Source: Lichenicola cladoniae
Lineage (GTDB): Bacteria; Pseudomonadota; Alphaproteobacteria; Acetobacterales; Acetobacteraceae
DNA: 64,000 nucleotides
Reading direction: 5' to 3'
Assembly (NCBI RefSeq): GCF_013201075.1
Contig: NZ_CP053708.1
Span: 4,159,501 to 4,223,500, forward strand
A program made the translations under genes and the position numbers. Positions 7,800 through 16,957 of this stretch are shown one piece after another. The stretch's first letter is position 1; each line of letters starts with the position of its first letter. The notes under the pieces are model-generated. The model made no database searches. It was not told where the DNA came from and worked only from the letters and a program-made list of their open reading frames with translations.

Positions 7800-8666
7800 A
7801 TGATCGGACGATTGGGCCTTCTCGCCATACCGTCGACCCTGGCCGTGGTGATCTACATGAGCGTCGTTTTCGGCCTGTCCAGGCACGAGACCGGTCTGCT
7901 GTTCCAGGCCGACCGGACGCCTCCCGATGTTGCCAACGCGAATGTCGATGGGCTGCAGTCGGTGCGGGTCCGGACCGCCGACGGGCTCGACCTGACGGCC
8001 TGGTTCCTGCCGCCTCCGCCCGGCCAGATGACGATCCTGTATCTGCACGGCAACGGCGGCAACCTCACCAACCGGATCGGTCGCGTCCGTCGCATGGCGC
8101 GACAGGGAAACGGGCTGCTGTTTCTCGAATATCGTGGCTATGGCGGCAATCCGGGCACACCGAGCGAGGACGGACTTGCCGCCGATGCCGCCGGTGCCCT
8201 GAGCTTTCTCCGTGACAACGGGATCGAGGGCGGGCACGTGGTGCTCTACGGCGAGTCTCTTGGTACGGGCGTGGCGGTTCGGCTTGCCACGGACCATCGG
8301 GTCGGCGGCGTCATCCTGGATTCGCCCTACACCAGCATCGCCAACGTGGCGCAGTCGCGGTTCCCGTTGCTTCCCATCAAGCTGCTCATTCGCAACCGGT
8401 TCGACCTGATCGGACGCATTGCACGGATCGAGGCGCCGCTGCTCATCGTCCAGGGCGCCAGGGATCAGGTCATACCGCCGGCGATGGGACGGGCGGTTTA
8501 TGAGGCGGCCGTCCAGCCGAAGACGATCTGGGTGGCCCCGGACGGCACCCATGACGATGTGCTGGAAAGCGGCGGCGACCCCATCGTGACGAGCTTCATC
8601 GCCGGCATCAGGATGGCGTCGCGCCTGCCTGGACCATCACCCGCCCCCAAAGCCGGCACCCGATAG
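7800..8666 (+). CDS. Membrane-anchored alpha/beta hydrolase (ABHD13/17-like)
   Basis: A 288-residue serine hydrolase with an N-terminal transmembrane anchor (about residues 5-25) and an alpha/beta hydrolase domain. The oxyanion region is LYLHGNGGN, the nucleophile S153 in GESLGTG, the acid D222 in GARDQVIPP and the base H251 in GTHDD, so the triad is complete. It resembles the bacterial YfhR/ABHD12-17 group of esterases or thioesterases; the substrate is unknown. GGAGG six nt upstream of the ATG supports the start. It is convergent with the NRPS-like gene, three nt apart. Confidence 0.85.
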   Translation: MIGRLGLLAIPSTLAVVIYMSVVFGLSRHETGLLFQADRTPPDVANANVDGLQSVRVRTADGLDLTAWFLPPPPGQMTILYLHGNGGNLTNRIGRVRRMARQGNGLLFLEYRGYGGNPGTPSEDGLAADAAGALSFLRDNGIEGGHVVLYGESLGTGVAVRLATDHRVGGVILDSPYTSIANVAQSRFPLLPIKLLIRNRFDLIGRIARIEAPLLIVQGARDQVIPPAMGRAVYEAAVQPKTIWVAPDGTHDDVLESGGDPIVTSFIAGIRMASRLPGPSPAPKAGTR

Positions 8667-8669
8667 GTC

Positions 8670-11036
8670 TCAGACGCTGAGGCGAGGCCGGAGGGTTTCG
8701 GTCGGAAGGTTCAGCAGCGACATGCTGGTGATGGGCGAACCGGCACGGGCGGGAGACGAAGGCGGCCGACCGCGCACGACATCGAGCGGTGCCCAGCCGG
8801 AGCGGTTGAAATCGATCCCGGCCATGTCCTGCCGACGGCGCCGACCGAAATCGTGCAACGTTGTGAACTGCTCCTCGACAGTTCGCGAGCCCGGCACCGG
8901 GCCGTACTCTCCGGACCCGCCGCTGAGCATGTAGGTGGCGCGTGTGTCCCTGATCAGGCCGGCCGATACGGCCACGCCAGCTTGATTGCAGTTCGAGTCC
9001 AGCACCAGTGTCGCGCCGGCGACCAGTGGCACGAACAGGGCCATCGGGCTGATCCCGGGCATCCTATCGTCGTCTGTCTTGGTGATCGCCAGGAAAACAT
9101 CCGAGGCATCCGCCTTCAGCCCGGCGACCGCGGACATCAGGAAGTTCGAGACGTTCCAGTTCGCGACGTCGTAGCCTCTCGGCCGGGTCGAGCGACCGCC
9201 GCACGCATAGAGAATATAGGCGGTCGCATCCGGCTGAGGCGGCGCCAGTGCAGTCGAGGAACCACCACCTGCATCGAACCCGGCGAGCGAGACCAGGGGA
9301 ATGCCGCATAGATCGGGGATGGGGCCGACACCGCGATTGCTCAGGATCGCCGCCGGCACGGCATCGTACAGAATTTTCGCGTGATGCTCCGGCGCCGCAT
9401 CCGGATCGAGCAGCATGTAGGCGGCACCAGCCCGGAGTATGCCGAGCAGGAACCCGGGCAAGGTGTCCGCGCACGGTTCCGCGACTGCGACGATATCGCC
9501 GGCCCCGAGGCCGCGACCGACCAGGGCCCGGGCAATCCGATCACCCAGCAGGTCCAGCGCGCGGTAGGTCAGGTTGCGCGCCGGATCGCCCTGAACCATG
9601 ACGGCGAGCGCGTCTGGCCTGCACGCGGCCTGGAAAGCGATCAGTTCAGGCAGGGTCTCGACCGGTCCCGGCCGTGTAACCGCCAGGCGCTCGCGTTCCG
9701 GTGCAACAGCTTCGGCATACCGGACCGAGGCGATCGGCACATCCGTCGACACCGAAAGCTCGGTTGCGAAACAAAGCAGCCTGTTCTGTAGGGTTTCGAG
9801 TTCCTGGCGGCTGTAGAGCGCCGGGCTGGCGTCGAAATCGATCCTGATGCCTCGCTGGTCGGGGCGGTCGTAGGCAAACACCACCAGGTCGTCGACGGAA
9901 CCGTTGCAAAGATTATGGACGGTGGTCTGGCAGTCGCCGAATTGCAGGGCGTAGTCGAACGGCTCGATGTTGATGCCCAGCGCGCAGATCTGCTGGCTCG
10001 GGCTGATGAAGCCGAGATCCTGGCGAAGATCTTCATACCGGTATCGCTGGTGGCGCAGGGCGGCACGCATCGATCTGCCGACCTGCGCCACCAGATCCAG
10101 CAGCGTCGTCTGGGGCGTGAACCGGATACGCAGCGGGACGGCGTTGGCGACCATGCCGGGAACGGTGCGCATCTCCCGTCCCATGCGCCCCGAGACCGGC
10201 ATCTTGACGACCAGGTCGTTCGCCCCGGACTCGCGATGGAAGTAGGCGGCAACCACCGCGGTCAGGATCTGCGGCACCGTGACGTTCAGGCCGCGGACCG
10301 CTTCCTGGAACCGGGCCGCGCAGGGCGCCGGAAGATATGCGGTCGAGCGAAGCAGGCCACCCCAGGACGGGACACGGCGACGCGTCAGCGACACCGGCGC
10401 CGGCAGGTCCGCCAGTTGCCGTTTCCAGTATTCGCGATCCGACACGATCGCACCGGACCCGCGATAACGGTGTTCGTCCTCGATCTGGCGGCTGAGCGAG
10501 CCGAAGCCGTTCGGGGCCGGCTCCTGCCCGTCGAGGAACGCCGAATAGATCGCGGCGACCCGATGCGCGACCAGTGCGGCCGCGAAGCCGTCGCCGATGA
10601 TGTGATGGCAGCGGTGATACCAGAACACCCGGTCCGGACCGGCCTTGAAGATGACCGACAGCCACAGCGCATCGTGCTCGAGATCGAGCGGCGTTAGGAG
10701 CTCCTGCATCATCCAGTGCATGGCGCAGCCGACGGGATCGGCCTCGTCGCCAAAATCGATGACCCCAATCGATCCGGTAAATCTGGAATGGACGAGCTGG
10801 CACGGACGACCGTCACGCTCGACGATCACCGTCCTCGGTGGTTCGATCTCATCGGCAACGCGATGGAGCGCCTTCCGAAGAAAGCCGACATCGACTTGGC
10901 CCTTGATCTCGAACGTCTCGGCGATCTTGCAGACCACATCGCCGGAGCCAAGCTTGTGCGTGGCCCAAGCGCCCTGTTGCGCCAGAGTTAACGGAAAAAT
11001 ACCGATCTCAGGAACAGGGATTATATCCAGTGGCAT
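8670..11036 (-). CDS. NRPS-like protein: condensation domain plus truncated adenylation domain
   Basis: A 788-residue protein. Residues about 10-430 form a condensation domain with the opening motif FPLTLAQQGAW and an intact HHxxxDG active site (H144, H145, D149, G150). Residues about 455-700 resemble the N-terminal part of an adenylation domain: LTYRALDLLGDRIARALVG (A1) and ILRAGAAYMLLDPDAA (A2). The phosphate-binding A3 loop is degraded to ILYACGGRSTRPRGYD, and motifs A5-A10, including the catalytic lysine, are missing. There is no carrier domain. It could be a decayed NRPS or an acyltransferase using only its condensation domain. No other NRPS gene or phosphopantetheinyl transferase is nearby. 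Confidence 0.8.
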   Translation of the reverse strand: MPLDIIPVPEIGIFPLTLAQQGAWATHKLGSGDVVCKIAETFEIKGQVDVGFLRKALHRVADEIEPPRTVIVERDGRPCQLVHSRFTGSIGVIDFGDEADPVGCAMHWMMQELLTPLDLEHDALWLSVIFKAGPDRVFWYHRCHHIIGDGFAAALVAHRVAAIYSAFLDGQEPAPNGFGSLSRQIEDEHRYRGSGAIVSDREYWKRQLADLPAPVSLTRRRVPSWGGLLRSTAYLPAPCAARFQEAVRGLNVTVPQILTAVVAAYFHRESGANDLVVKMPVSGRMGREMRTVPGMVANAVPLRIRFTPQTTLLDLVAQVGRSMRAALRHQRYRYEDLRQDLGFISPSQQICALGINIEPFDYALQFGDCQTTVHNLCNGSVDDLVVFAYDRPDQRGIRIDFDASPALYSRQELETLQNRLLCFATELSVSTDVPIASVRYAEAVAPERERLAVTRPGPVETLPELIAFQAACRPDALAVMVQGDPARNLTYRALDLLGDRIARALVGRGLGAGDIVAVAEPCADTLPGFLLGILRAGAAYMLLDPDAAPEHHAKILYDAVPAAILSNRGVGPIPDLCGIPLVSLAGFDAGGGSSTALAPPQPDATAYILYACGGRSTRPRGYDVANWNVSNFLMSAVAGLKADASDVFLAITKTDDDRMPGISPMALFVPLVAGATLVLDSNCNQAGVAVSAGLIRDTRATYMLSGGSGEYGPVPGSRTVEEQFTTLHDFGRRRRQDMAGIDFNRSGWAPLDVVRGRPPSSPARAGSPITSMSLLNLPTETLRPRLSV

Positions 11037-11233
11037 GTGATCATCTCATAATCGAGATGACCCTATCAGCCCGGAGGCCGTCGGAGAACTCCGTATTTCC
11101 GGCGTCGATCACATCACGGGGAGACCTCGTGACCCCGGGGTCAGGGGCTGTTGGATGTCAGCTTGATCGGACTTGCGATACCGGGCTAACCAGATGGTCT
11201 GCCGAAATCGTCAACATGATGGGTCGAGGGTGC

Positions 11234-11875
11234 ATGGCTCGGTTTGTCTCGGTCGGCGGCGATTGCCAGGCCGGCCTGCGGGTTTCGGCTATGAATCCGG
11301 GCGGCGTTCATCACTTTTTCGACTGGCTGGCGATCTCGATCCAGTCGACCATTCGATTGATCGAGAGCGATTTCCGGGACTTCCTGACCTGGGAGAACCT
11401 TCACCCCATCTACAACGGCGAAATCCTGGCGGGTGTCATCGATACGCAGCTCAGGGTCGAGTTCGCGCATGATTTTTCCGGGTTCACGCGTGAAGAATGC
11501 GACAGCGCACGGGCTCGCTATGAACTTCGTGCCAGGTGGTTCCGGGAGTTGTTCGAGGAAGACGAGCCCGCACCCTACTTCGTCCGGCGGTGGCACCCAC
11601 GCGACGGCGCCGACGACGAGGCATCGGCAATACGGTTGTTCAAACTTCTTCGCGCAAAGCGGCGCGACATCAGCTTTCTCTATCTGCACAAGGATCCGAC
11701 GCGGGGCGAACTTGTTTCCGGCGCGTACCGTAGTGCCTACCTCCCCCCGCCGACCAGCGAGGATTGGATGGGCAACGAGGATGCCTGGAACTACATGCTC
11801 AAGGACTTCGCGGTGCGTCCGCTCGCTGACGTCCAGGCCCCGATCATGAAGCTCAACATGCCAAGGTTCGCATGA
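11234..11875 (+). CDS. DUF1796 family, papain-like cysteine peptidase fold
   Basis: A 213-residue protein whose start, FVSVGGDCQAGLRVS, followed by FFDWLAISIQSTIRLIESDF, fits the DUF1796 family (putative papain-like cysteine peptidases; C11 would be the nucleophile). Such proteins often sit in polysaccharide loci and their biochemical role is not established. The start at 11234 is preferred because GAGG lies five nt upstream; in-frame ATGs also occur at 11216 and 11219. It is divergent from the NRPS-like gene with about 200 nt between, so the two could share a control region. Confidence 0.65.
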   Translation: MARFVSVGGDCQAGLRVSAMNPGGVHHFFDWLAISIQSTIRLIESDFRDFLTWENLHPIYNGEILAGVIDTQLRVEFAHDFSGFTREECDSARARYELRARWFRELFEEDEPAPYFVRRWHPRDGADDEASAIRLFKLLRAKRRDISFLYLHKDPTRGELVSGAYRSAYLPPPTSEDWMGNEDAWNYMLKDFAVRPLADVQAPIMKLNMPRFA

Positions 11876-12471
11876 CGAGAGCCGTGTTTCAGCCTGGCGT
11901 CGCCAGGCCCGGGTGACGCACACCAGATCGTGCTCGGCAACATGGCAAACGGGATCGGAAGACAAGCCGCAACAGCAAGCGCTGTGCAGGACCGTCGATC
12001 GCCGCGGTTCCGAGCCTGATCACCGAAAGTCGTTTATGCGGTGCGGAACCTAGCTTCGAGGCAAGCTTTAGCGCGGCGCGTCATCTGATCCCGTTCGCTA
12101 CCTGTTCGGCGACAGCCTCATGACCAACCGGGGGCAGCGAAGGACATGATGCACGAACGCTCCGCCGTAATTGCATCATGCCGGAGAATGCGGTGGCAAA
12201 TGGCGATGGGGTTTGCCCATTCTATCGATCGCCAGTCCGGACCGTCGTTTCTCGAAGTCCACGCCGATCAGCTCAACGGTTCGCGATCGCTCAGGCCGGG
12301 TCGCCCGACTGCGCGCGTCCCTGCGCGGCGTAGATCGGTTATGCCCGCAACAACGATCGCGCTCCCGTACGGTGGGGCAAGTGGTTCCGTTACTCTCCCG
12401 ATCGAGCCCACGCTTCCCCTCGTCGGTGGCAGCAGAATCGCGCCGACCCATTCCAGCTCGGCCCGGCCTTC
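11876..12471. other. Intergenic stretch without a supported gene
   Basis: About 600 nt between the DUF1796 gene and opgH. Short open frames exist on the plus strand, but none has a ribosome-binding site or recognisable product. No repeat or RNA structure was recognised. The opgH promoter should lie here. Confidence 0.5.
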
Positions 12472-14298
12472 GTGATGCCATCGCCATCTGCTTCGGCCAC
12501 GGCCGGCGGCACCGCGGCAATTCCTGGATCGCCGGGCAGATCGCGCCTCCTGCTTCTGCTGGTGCCGGCACTGCTCTTGTCGGCCCTCGGCATCTGCAGC
12601 GCCTTCCTGGCCTCCGGCATCGCCTCGTCCTGGTTCGCGCCGCTCTATTTCGTGCTGCTTCTGGTGTCCTACGGCCGCCTGGCACTGACCACGGTCAGCT
12701 CGCTGCTCGGGCTATACCCCCGGTCCGCACCGCGGTCTCCGGCGCCGGCTGCACGAAGCCCGGACCAGCATGCCGGTCGCATCCGCACGGCGATCCTGCT
12801 GCCGGTATTCAACGAACCGCCGGAGCCGATTGCCGCAGCACTTCGTGTCATGGCGGAGTCGCTCGACGAGACGGACGATGTCGCCTTCTTTGTCCTCAGC
12901 GACACGCAGGATGCGATGCGTGCACTCCACGAAGCCCGGTTCTTCATGCCGTCGACAACATCACGATCCGGCGTTCCGATCACCTATCGCCGCCGCACCC
13001 CGAACACCGGTCGCAAGGCTGGCAACATCGACGAGTTCTGCCGGGAGCATGGGTCCGACTACGAGTTCGCCATCGTGCTGGACGCCGACAGCCTGATGAC
13101 CGCGGACGCGATCCGCGCATTGATCGACGCCTTGCAGCGCGACCCGGACGCCGCATTGATCCAGTCGGTGTCCTACCCGATCGGTGGCACCACCCTGTTC
13201 GCCCGGCTGCAGCAGTTCGGCGCCCGCCTGAACACACCTTTGTCGGTCGCCGGCCAGAATCTCTGGCAGCATCGGCGCGGTACCTATTGGGGCCATAACG
13301 CCATCCTGCGGCTCCGCCCGTTCATGGAGCATGCGACGCTTCCGATATTGCCGGGCCGACCACCATTGGGCGGCGAGATCCTGTGCCACGACACCATCGA
13401 GGCGGCGCTGCTGCTGCGGGCCGGATGGGACGTCCGCCTGGCGCCGGACATCGCCGGCTCGTTCGAAACCACGCCCAGCAACCTGGTCGACCATCTCGCC
13501 CGCGAACGACGCTGGTGCCAGGGCAACCTCCAGCATCTGCGGCTCATGCTGGCATCCGGATACCGGCCCGCCTCCCAGCTACATATCGCAATGGGTATCC
13601 TGTATTATCTGGCACCCCCGATCGGATTGCTGACGACGATACTGCTTCTGCTCAGTGCCATACTGGCACACGGGACTACGGGATCCGCCCCGTCCCGGCT
13701 TGCGGTCGAGTGTTGCCTGTGGCTGACGCTGTTCATGCTGTTCGCACCGCGCCTGGCCAGCGTCGCTCGAGCGCTACTGCTGCCCGGCTTGGCGCGCCGC
13801 GGCTACGGCGGGCGCATACGGCTGATCCTCGGCGTGCTGCTCGAGCAGATCGCCAGCACGCTACTCGCGCCGATCTTCGCGGTATCCGTCACCGGCTTCG
13901 TCATCGACACGTTTCGCGGCAAGGTAGTGGCCTGGAACACCGCGGCGCGCGGCGACCGTCCGGTCGGCTGGATCGAGGCGTGGGAACGGTTCAGGGTTCA
14001 CACCCTGGTCGGCCTGGCGGTGATGGCCGCACTCTGGATGATCCGCCCTGCGTTGCTGCCATGGTCGATGCCGTTCCTGGCCGGGCTGATCCTGTCTGTC
14101 CCGATTGCCTGCTGGTCCGGCAGCGTCCGGCTCGGCACGCTGGCACGACGGTTCGGCCTGTTCCTGACATGCGACGAGTTGGCGCCGGTTCCCGAGCAAC
14201 TGGCATTTGCCTCACTGCTGCCGGCTGCCCCGGAAGCTGTCGGCTACCGGCGGCCGCCCACGCGCCGGGATGACATGACCGTCGCGAACGGCGACTGA
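12472..14298 (+). CDS. opgH: Glucans biosynthesis glucosyltransferase OpgH/MdoH
   Basis: A 608-residue inner-membrane GT2 enzyme that polymerises glucose from UDP-glucose to make osmoregulated periplasmic glucan. Two transmembrane helices near residues 25-80 precede the cytosolic catalytic domain. This contains ILLPVFNEPPEPI, the first Asp motif (FVLSDTQD), the DxD motif (VLDADSLM) and the processive RRWCQGN motif. A cluster of transmembrane helices follows (about residues 365-545). The accessory opgG is not adjacent. A GTG at 12472 and an ATG at 12475 are both possible starts. It is convergent with the pyruvate-oxidase-like gene, three nt apart. Confidence 0.93.
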   Translation: MMPSPSASATAGGTAAIPGSPGRSRLLLLLVPALLLSALGICSAFLASGIASSWFAPLYFVLLLVSYGRLALTTVSSLLGLYPRSAPRSPAPAARSPDQHAGRIRTAILLPVFNEPPEPIAAALRVMAESLDETDDVAFFVLSDTQDAMRALHEARFFMPSTTSRSGVPITYRRRTPNTGRKAGNIDEFCREHGSDYEFAIVLDADSLMTADAIRALIDALQRDPDAALIQSVSYPIGGTTLFARLQQFGARLNTPLSVAGQNLWQHRRGTYWGHNAILRLRPFMEHATLPILPGRPPLGGEILCHDTIEAALLLRAGWDVRLAPDIAGSFETTPSNLVDHLARERRWCQGNLQHLRLMLASGYRPASQLHIAMGILYYLAPPIGLLTTILLLLSAILAHGTTGSAPSRLAVECCLWLTLFMLFAPRLASVARALLLPGLARRGYGGRIRLILGVLLEQIASTLLAPIFAVSVTGFVIDTFRGKVVAWNTAARGDRPVGWIEAWERFRVHTLVGLAVMAALWMIRPALLPWSMPFLAGLILSVPIACWSGSVRLGTLARRFGLFLTCDELAPVPEQLAFASLLPAAPEAVGYRRPPTRRDDMTVANGD

Positions 14299-14301
14299 TC
14301 G

Positions 14302-16107
14302 TCAGACGCGCAGATCCATCGGCGCGACCGCCGGCTCCTGCGCATCCACCAGCGCGTCGATCACCACCGGCCCCGGCGTTGACAGGGCCCGGCGGATCGC
14401 AGGTCTGATGTCCGCCACGGTCGCACAACTGACGCCGGTGGCACCGACCGCCCGGGCATAGGCCGCGAAATCGATATGTCCCAGTTCGCAGCCATAGGTG
14501 GGATTGCCCATGTCGCCCTGCTCGAACATCACCTCGGCCAAAGCATCGTTGTTGAGCACGAGGATCTTCAAGTCCAGCCGGTGCAGCACCGCCGTCGACA
14601 GTTCGGCCATCAGCATGGCCAGGCCACCATCGCCGACCACGGCGATCGACATCCGGTCCGGATGCACGAACGCGCCGGCGATCGCCAGCGGCAGGCCGGA
14701 CGCCATCGACACCAGGGTACCGGACCCGGCCCAGCCCTGACCGGCACGGATCGTGATGTGCCGTGCGGCGAACTGCGTGTTGCAGCCGCAATCCAGGCTG
14801 AACAGCGCCCGGTCCGGCGCCAGGTCGCTCAGCGCCCGCACGACCGTCTGCGGCCGCAGGCGGGGTCGCGTCTGGGTGGCCTCGACCTTTCGCAGCAGTG
14901 CGTTCCAGTCCCGCATCCGCGATTGCGCGTCCGCGAGGAAGCGCCGGTCCGTCTGGCGCCGAAGCAGCGGCTGCAATTGTGCCAGCGTCGCCTGCATGTC
15001 GCCGACGAGCCCGATCTCGACCGGGTGCCGCAACCCGATGCGGTCGTTCAACCGATCGACCTGCACTCCGCGCGCCTGGCCGGGCTTGGGATAGTAATCC
15101 GTCCACGGCATCGTCGAGCCCAGGATCAGCACCGTGTCGCACGCCTGCATCGCCTCGAACGACGGACGCGTGCCGAGATGGCCGATCCCACCGGTGGTGA
15201 GCGGATGCTCGTCCGGCAGCAGCGCCTTGGCCAGATACGCCTTGGCGACCGGGGCACCCAGCGTATCGGCCAGGAGTTCCACCTCCGGCCGCGCCGAGAG
15301 ACATCCCTGCCCGGCCAGGATCGCGACGCGCCGGCCGGCATTCAGGATCTCCGCCGCGGCCTGCAACTGGTCCGGCGACGGGGCGCTGTCCGGGCGCACC
15401 CAGCGCGACGCCAGCCTGCTGCGCGCCGGATCGACCGAGGGTCTATCCGCGCCGAGCCGCAAGGACTGGACGTCCTTGGCGATGGTCAGATGCGCGACGC
15501 CACGGTCGCCCAGCGCGGCGCGGCAGGCGCGATCGACCACGTGCAGTGCGTGCGCCGGTCCGCTGATCCGTTCGTTGAACAGCGCCGCGTCGGCCATCAG
15601 CCGCACGGTGTCGACGCTCTGGGGATAGCGCATCCCCTCCATGTCATGGAACGTCGAGCCGGTGATCGCCACCACCGGCGATCCGTCCAGCTTGGCGTCG
15701 AACAGCCCGTTCAGCAGGTGGATGGCGCCTGGCCCGGTGGTGGCGCAGCACACGCCGAGCCGGCCGCCATGCTTGGCAATGCCGGACGCCATGAACGCCG
15801 CCGCTTCCTCGTGACGCACACCGATGAACGCGATCTCGTCGCGACGTCGGCGCAATGCCTCGATGAGCGGATTGATGCCGTCCCCGACGATGCCGAACGC
15901 GTGGGTCGCACCCCAGGCGATGAGGATATCGACGACGATCTCGACCGTGCTCGGGTCGGGCGCTGTGCTCTTCGGCGCTTTCGATGCGCCGTCGGGTGTC
16001 GCGGCCAGGGCTGGAACAGCGGCGGCGGCGGCGGCGACGCTGGTCAACCCCGCCAGCCGGAACAGTCGCCGGCGGTCTAGACCAGGTGGGCGCAATTGAT
16101 CGGTCAT
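14302..16107 (-). CDS. TPP-dependent pyruvate oxidase/dehydrogenase-like enzyme with Tat signal
   Basis: A 601-residue member of the acetolactate synthase/pyruvate oxidase (PoxB) family. The TPP-binding N-terminal part includes FGIVGDGINPLIEAL and the conserved Glu in GVRHEEAAAFMASG. The cofactor motif in the C-terminal part is VVGDGGLAMLM ... VLNND. Unusually, it starts with a twin-arginine signal (DRRRLFRLAG, R12-R13) and an Ala-rich hydrophobic segment ending near PALAA at about residue 36. It should therefore be exported folded with its cofactors to the periplasm, where it might feed electrons to the quinone pool. The substrate (pyruvate or another 2-oxoacid) is inferred. It is a single gene. 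Confidence 0.85.
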   Translation of the reverse strand: MTDQLRPPGLDRRRLFRLAGLTSVAAAAAAVPALAATPDGASKAPKSTAPDPSTVEIVVDILIAWGATHAFGIVGDGINPLIEALRRRRDEIAFIGVRHEEAAAFMASGIAKHGGRLGVCCATTGPGAIHLLNGLFDAKLDGSPVVAITGSTFHDMEGMRYPQSVDTVRLMADAALFNERISGPAHALHVVDRACRAALGDRGVAHLTIAKDVQSLRLGADRPSVDPARSRLASRWVRPDSAPSPDQLQAAAEILNAGRRVAILAGQGCLSARPEVELLADTLGAPVAKAYLAKALLPDEHPLTTGGIGHLGTRPSFEAMQACDTVLILGSTMPWTDYYPKPGQARGVQVDRLNDRIGLRHPVEIGLVGDMQATLAQLQPLLRRQTDRRFLADAQSRMRDWNALLRKVEATQTRPRLRPQTVVRALSDLAPDRALFSLDCGCNTQFAARHITIRAGQGWAGSGTLVSMASGLPLAIAGAFVHPDRMSIAVVGDGGLAMLMAELSTAVLHRLDLKILVLNNDALAEVMFEQGDMGNPTYGCELGHIDFAAYARAVGATGVSCATVADIRPAIRRALSTPGPVVIDALVDAQEPAVAPMDLRV

Positions 16108-16163
16108 GATGCTCTAGAAACTCGGCAGATCAAGGAGGTAACCCTTCGGATCAGGATGCATCT

Positions 16164-16912
16164 TTGATTCTCTCGAGATCGTGTCCGCGAGGCCATATGG
16201 AGAAGGTGTTGGATTTTGCGGCGGTGGACGATCCGACCCTACCGACCAACCCGGCTCGCTCTGCTGTCATCGCGCTCAAGCTTGGCACGCAGAATGCCAC
16301 CGTTCGTCATCACCCGGCCGTGCCCTGCCGTCGCCTGCCTGAGTTCGTGCAATCTCTACGTGAAAGAGACGCGTCAGCAACGGCTCAAGCTCTCGAATTT
16401 GTGATACTGACGGCTGGGCGTCTGTCCGAAGTGCGCAAGGTGACTTGGCACGAAATCGACATGGACACGGCTACATGGACGGTGCCGGCGTCACGGATGA
16501 AGATGAAGCGGGAGCATCGGGTGCCGCTATCAGAAAGGCGATGGAGATACTACCGAGCCGCCCCGCGCCCCCTGTAGGCAGCGACAGCGACGTCTTCGCC
16601 GGTCAGAAGGCCAACACTGCCCTCATGGCGCTTGATATGCTGCTGCGGCGCTTCGATCCGATCTGGAAAGACCGGCATGGCGATCCGATCACGGTCCACG
16701 GCTTCCGGTCCACGTTCCGCGACTGGTGCGCCGAGGCAAAGGGCACGCCGCGTGAACTGGCAGAGACGGCCCTTGCCCACAGGGTTGCGGGTGTGGAGGG
16801 TGCCTACCAGCGCGGCGACATGTTCATGAAGCGCCGGCTGTTGATGGAGGACTGGGCCGTCTATGCCGCCAGCGCGCTGCCGAAGATCATTACTCACAAG
16901 TCGGTGACATAG
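16164..16912 (+). pseudogene. Tyrosine recombinase (P4/CP4-57-type integrase), truncated and frameshifted
   Basis: The C-terminal catalytic half of a P4-like phage/island integrase. The N-terminal DNA-binding half is missing. Up to about 16536 the frame reads ALEFVILTAGRLSEVRKVTW (catalytic Arg region) and REHRVPLSER. The family continues in the next frame with AMEILPSRP, then VHGFRSTFRDW (HxxR) and GAYQRGDMFMKRRLLM (catalytic Tyr). Loss of one G near 16537 would explain the shift. The 3' end is interrupted by an IS630-type element at 16893, which supplies the last codons and stop. The gene is inactive three times over. Confidence 0.85.
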
Positions 16913-16918
16913 GCTACA
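16893..16918 (+). repeat. IS630 left terminal inverted repeat
   Basis: Begins CTCACAAGTCGGTGACATAG and pairs with the right end with four mismatches. The TA target dinucleotide precedes it. Confidence 0.9.
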
Positions 16919-16957
16919 ATCCCTTGTACTAGTATCTGCCATTTGATACGGTCAGGC

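Noticed and set aside
12146-12475. A 109-codon frame upstream of opgH
   Set aside because: No supporting start signal or domain, and it ends inside the opgH start.
12171-13298. A 375-codon frame overlapping the opgH start
   Set aside because: It overlaps the OpgH catalytic region in another frame and has an Arg/His/Pro-rich, domain-free product.
16132-16139. A perfect AAGGAGGT ribosome-binding sequence near the pox-like gene start
   Set aside because: No start codon lies at workable distance on the plus strand; the nearest ATG gives a three-codon frame. It may be a relic of the lost integrase start.
16108-16200. Left attachment site copying the tRNA-Arg 3' end
   Set aside because: I compared this stretch with the tRNA tail and found no convincing match.
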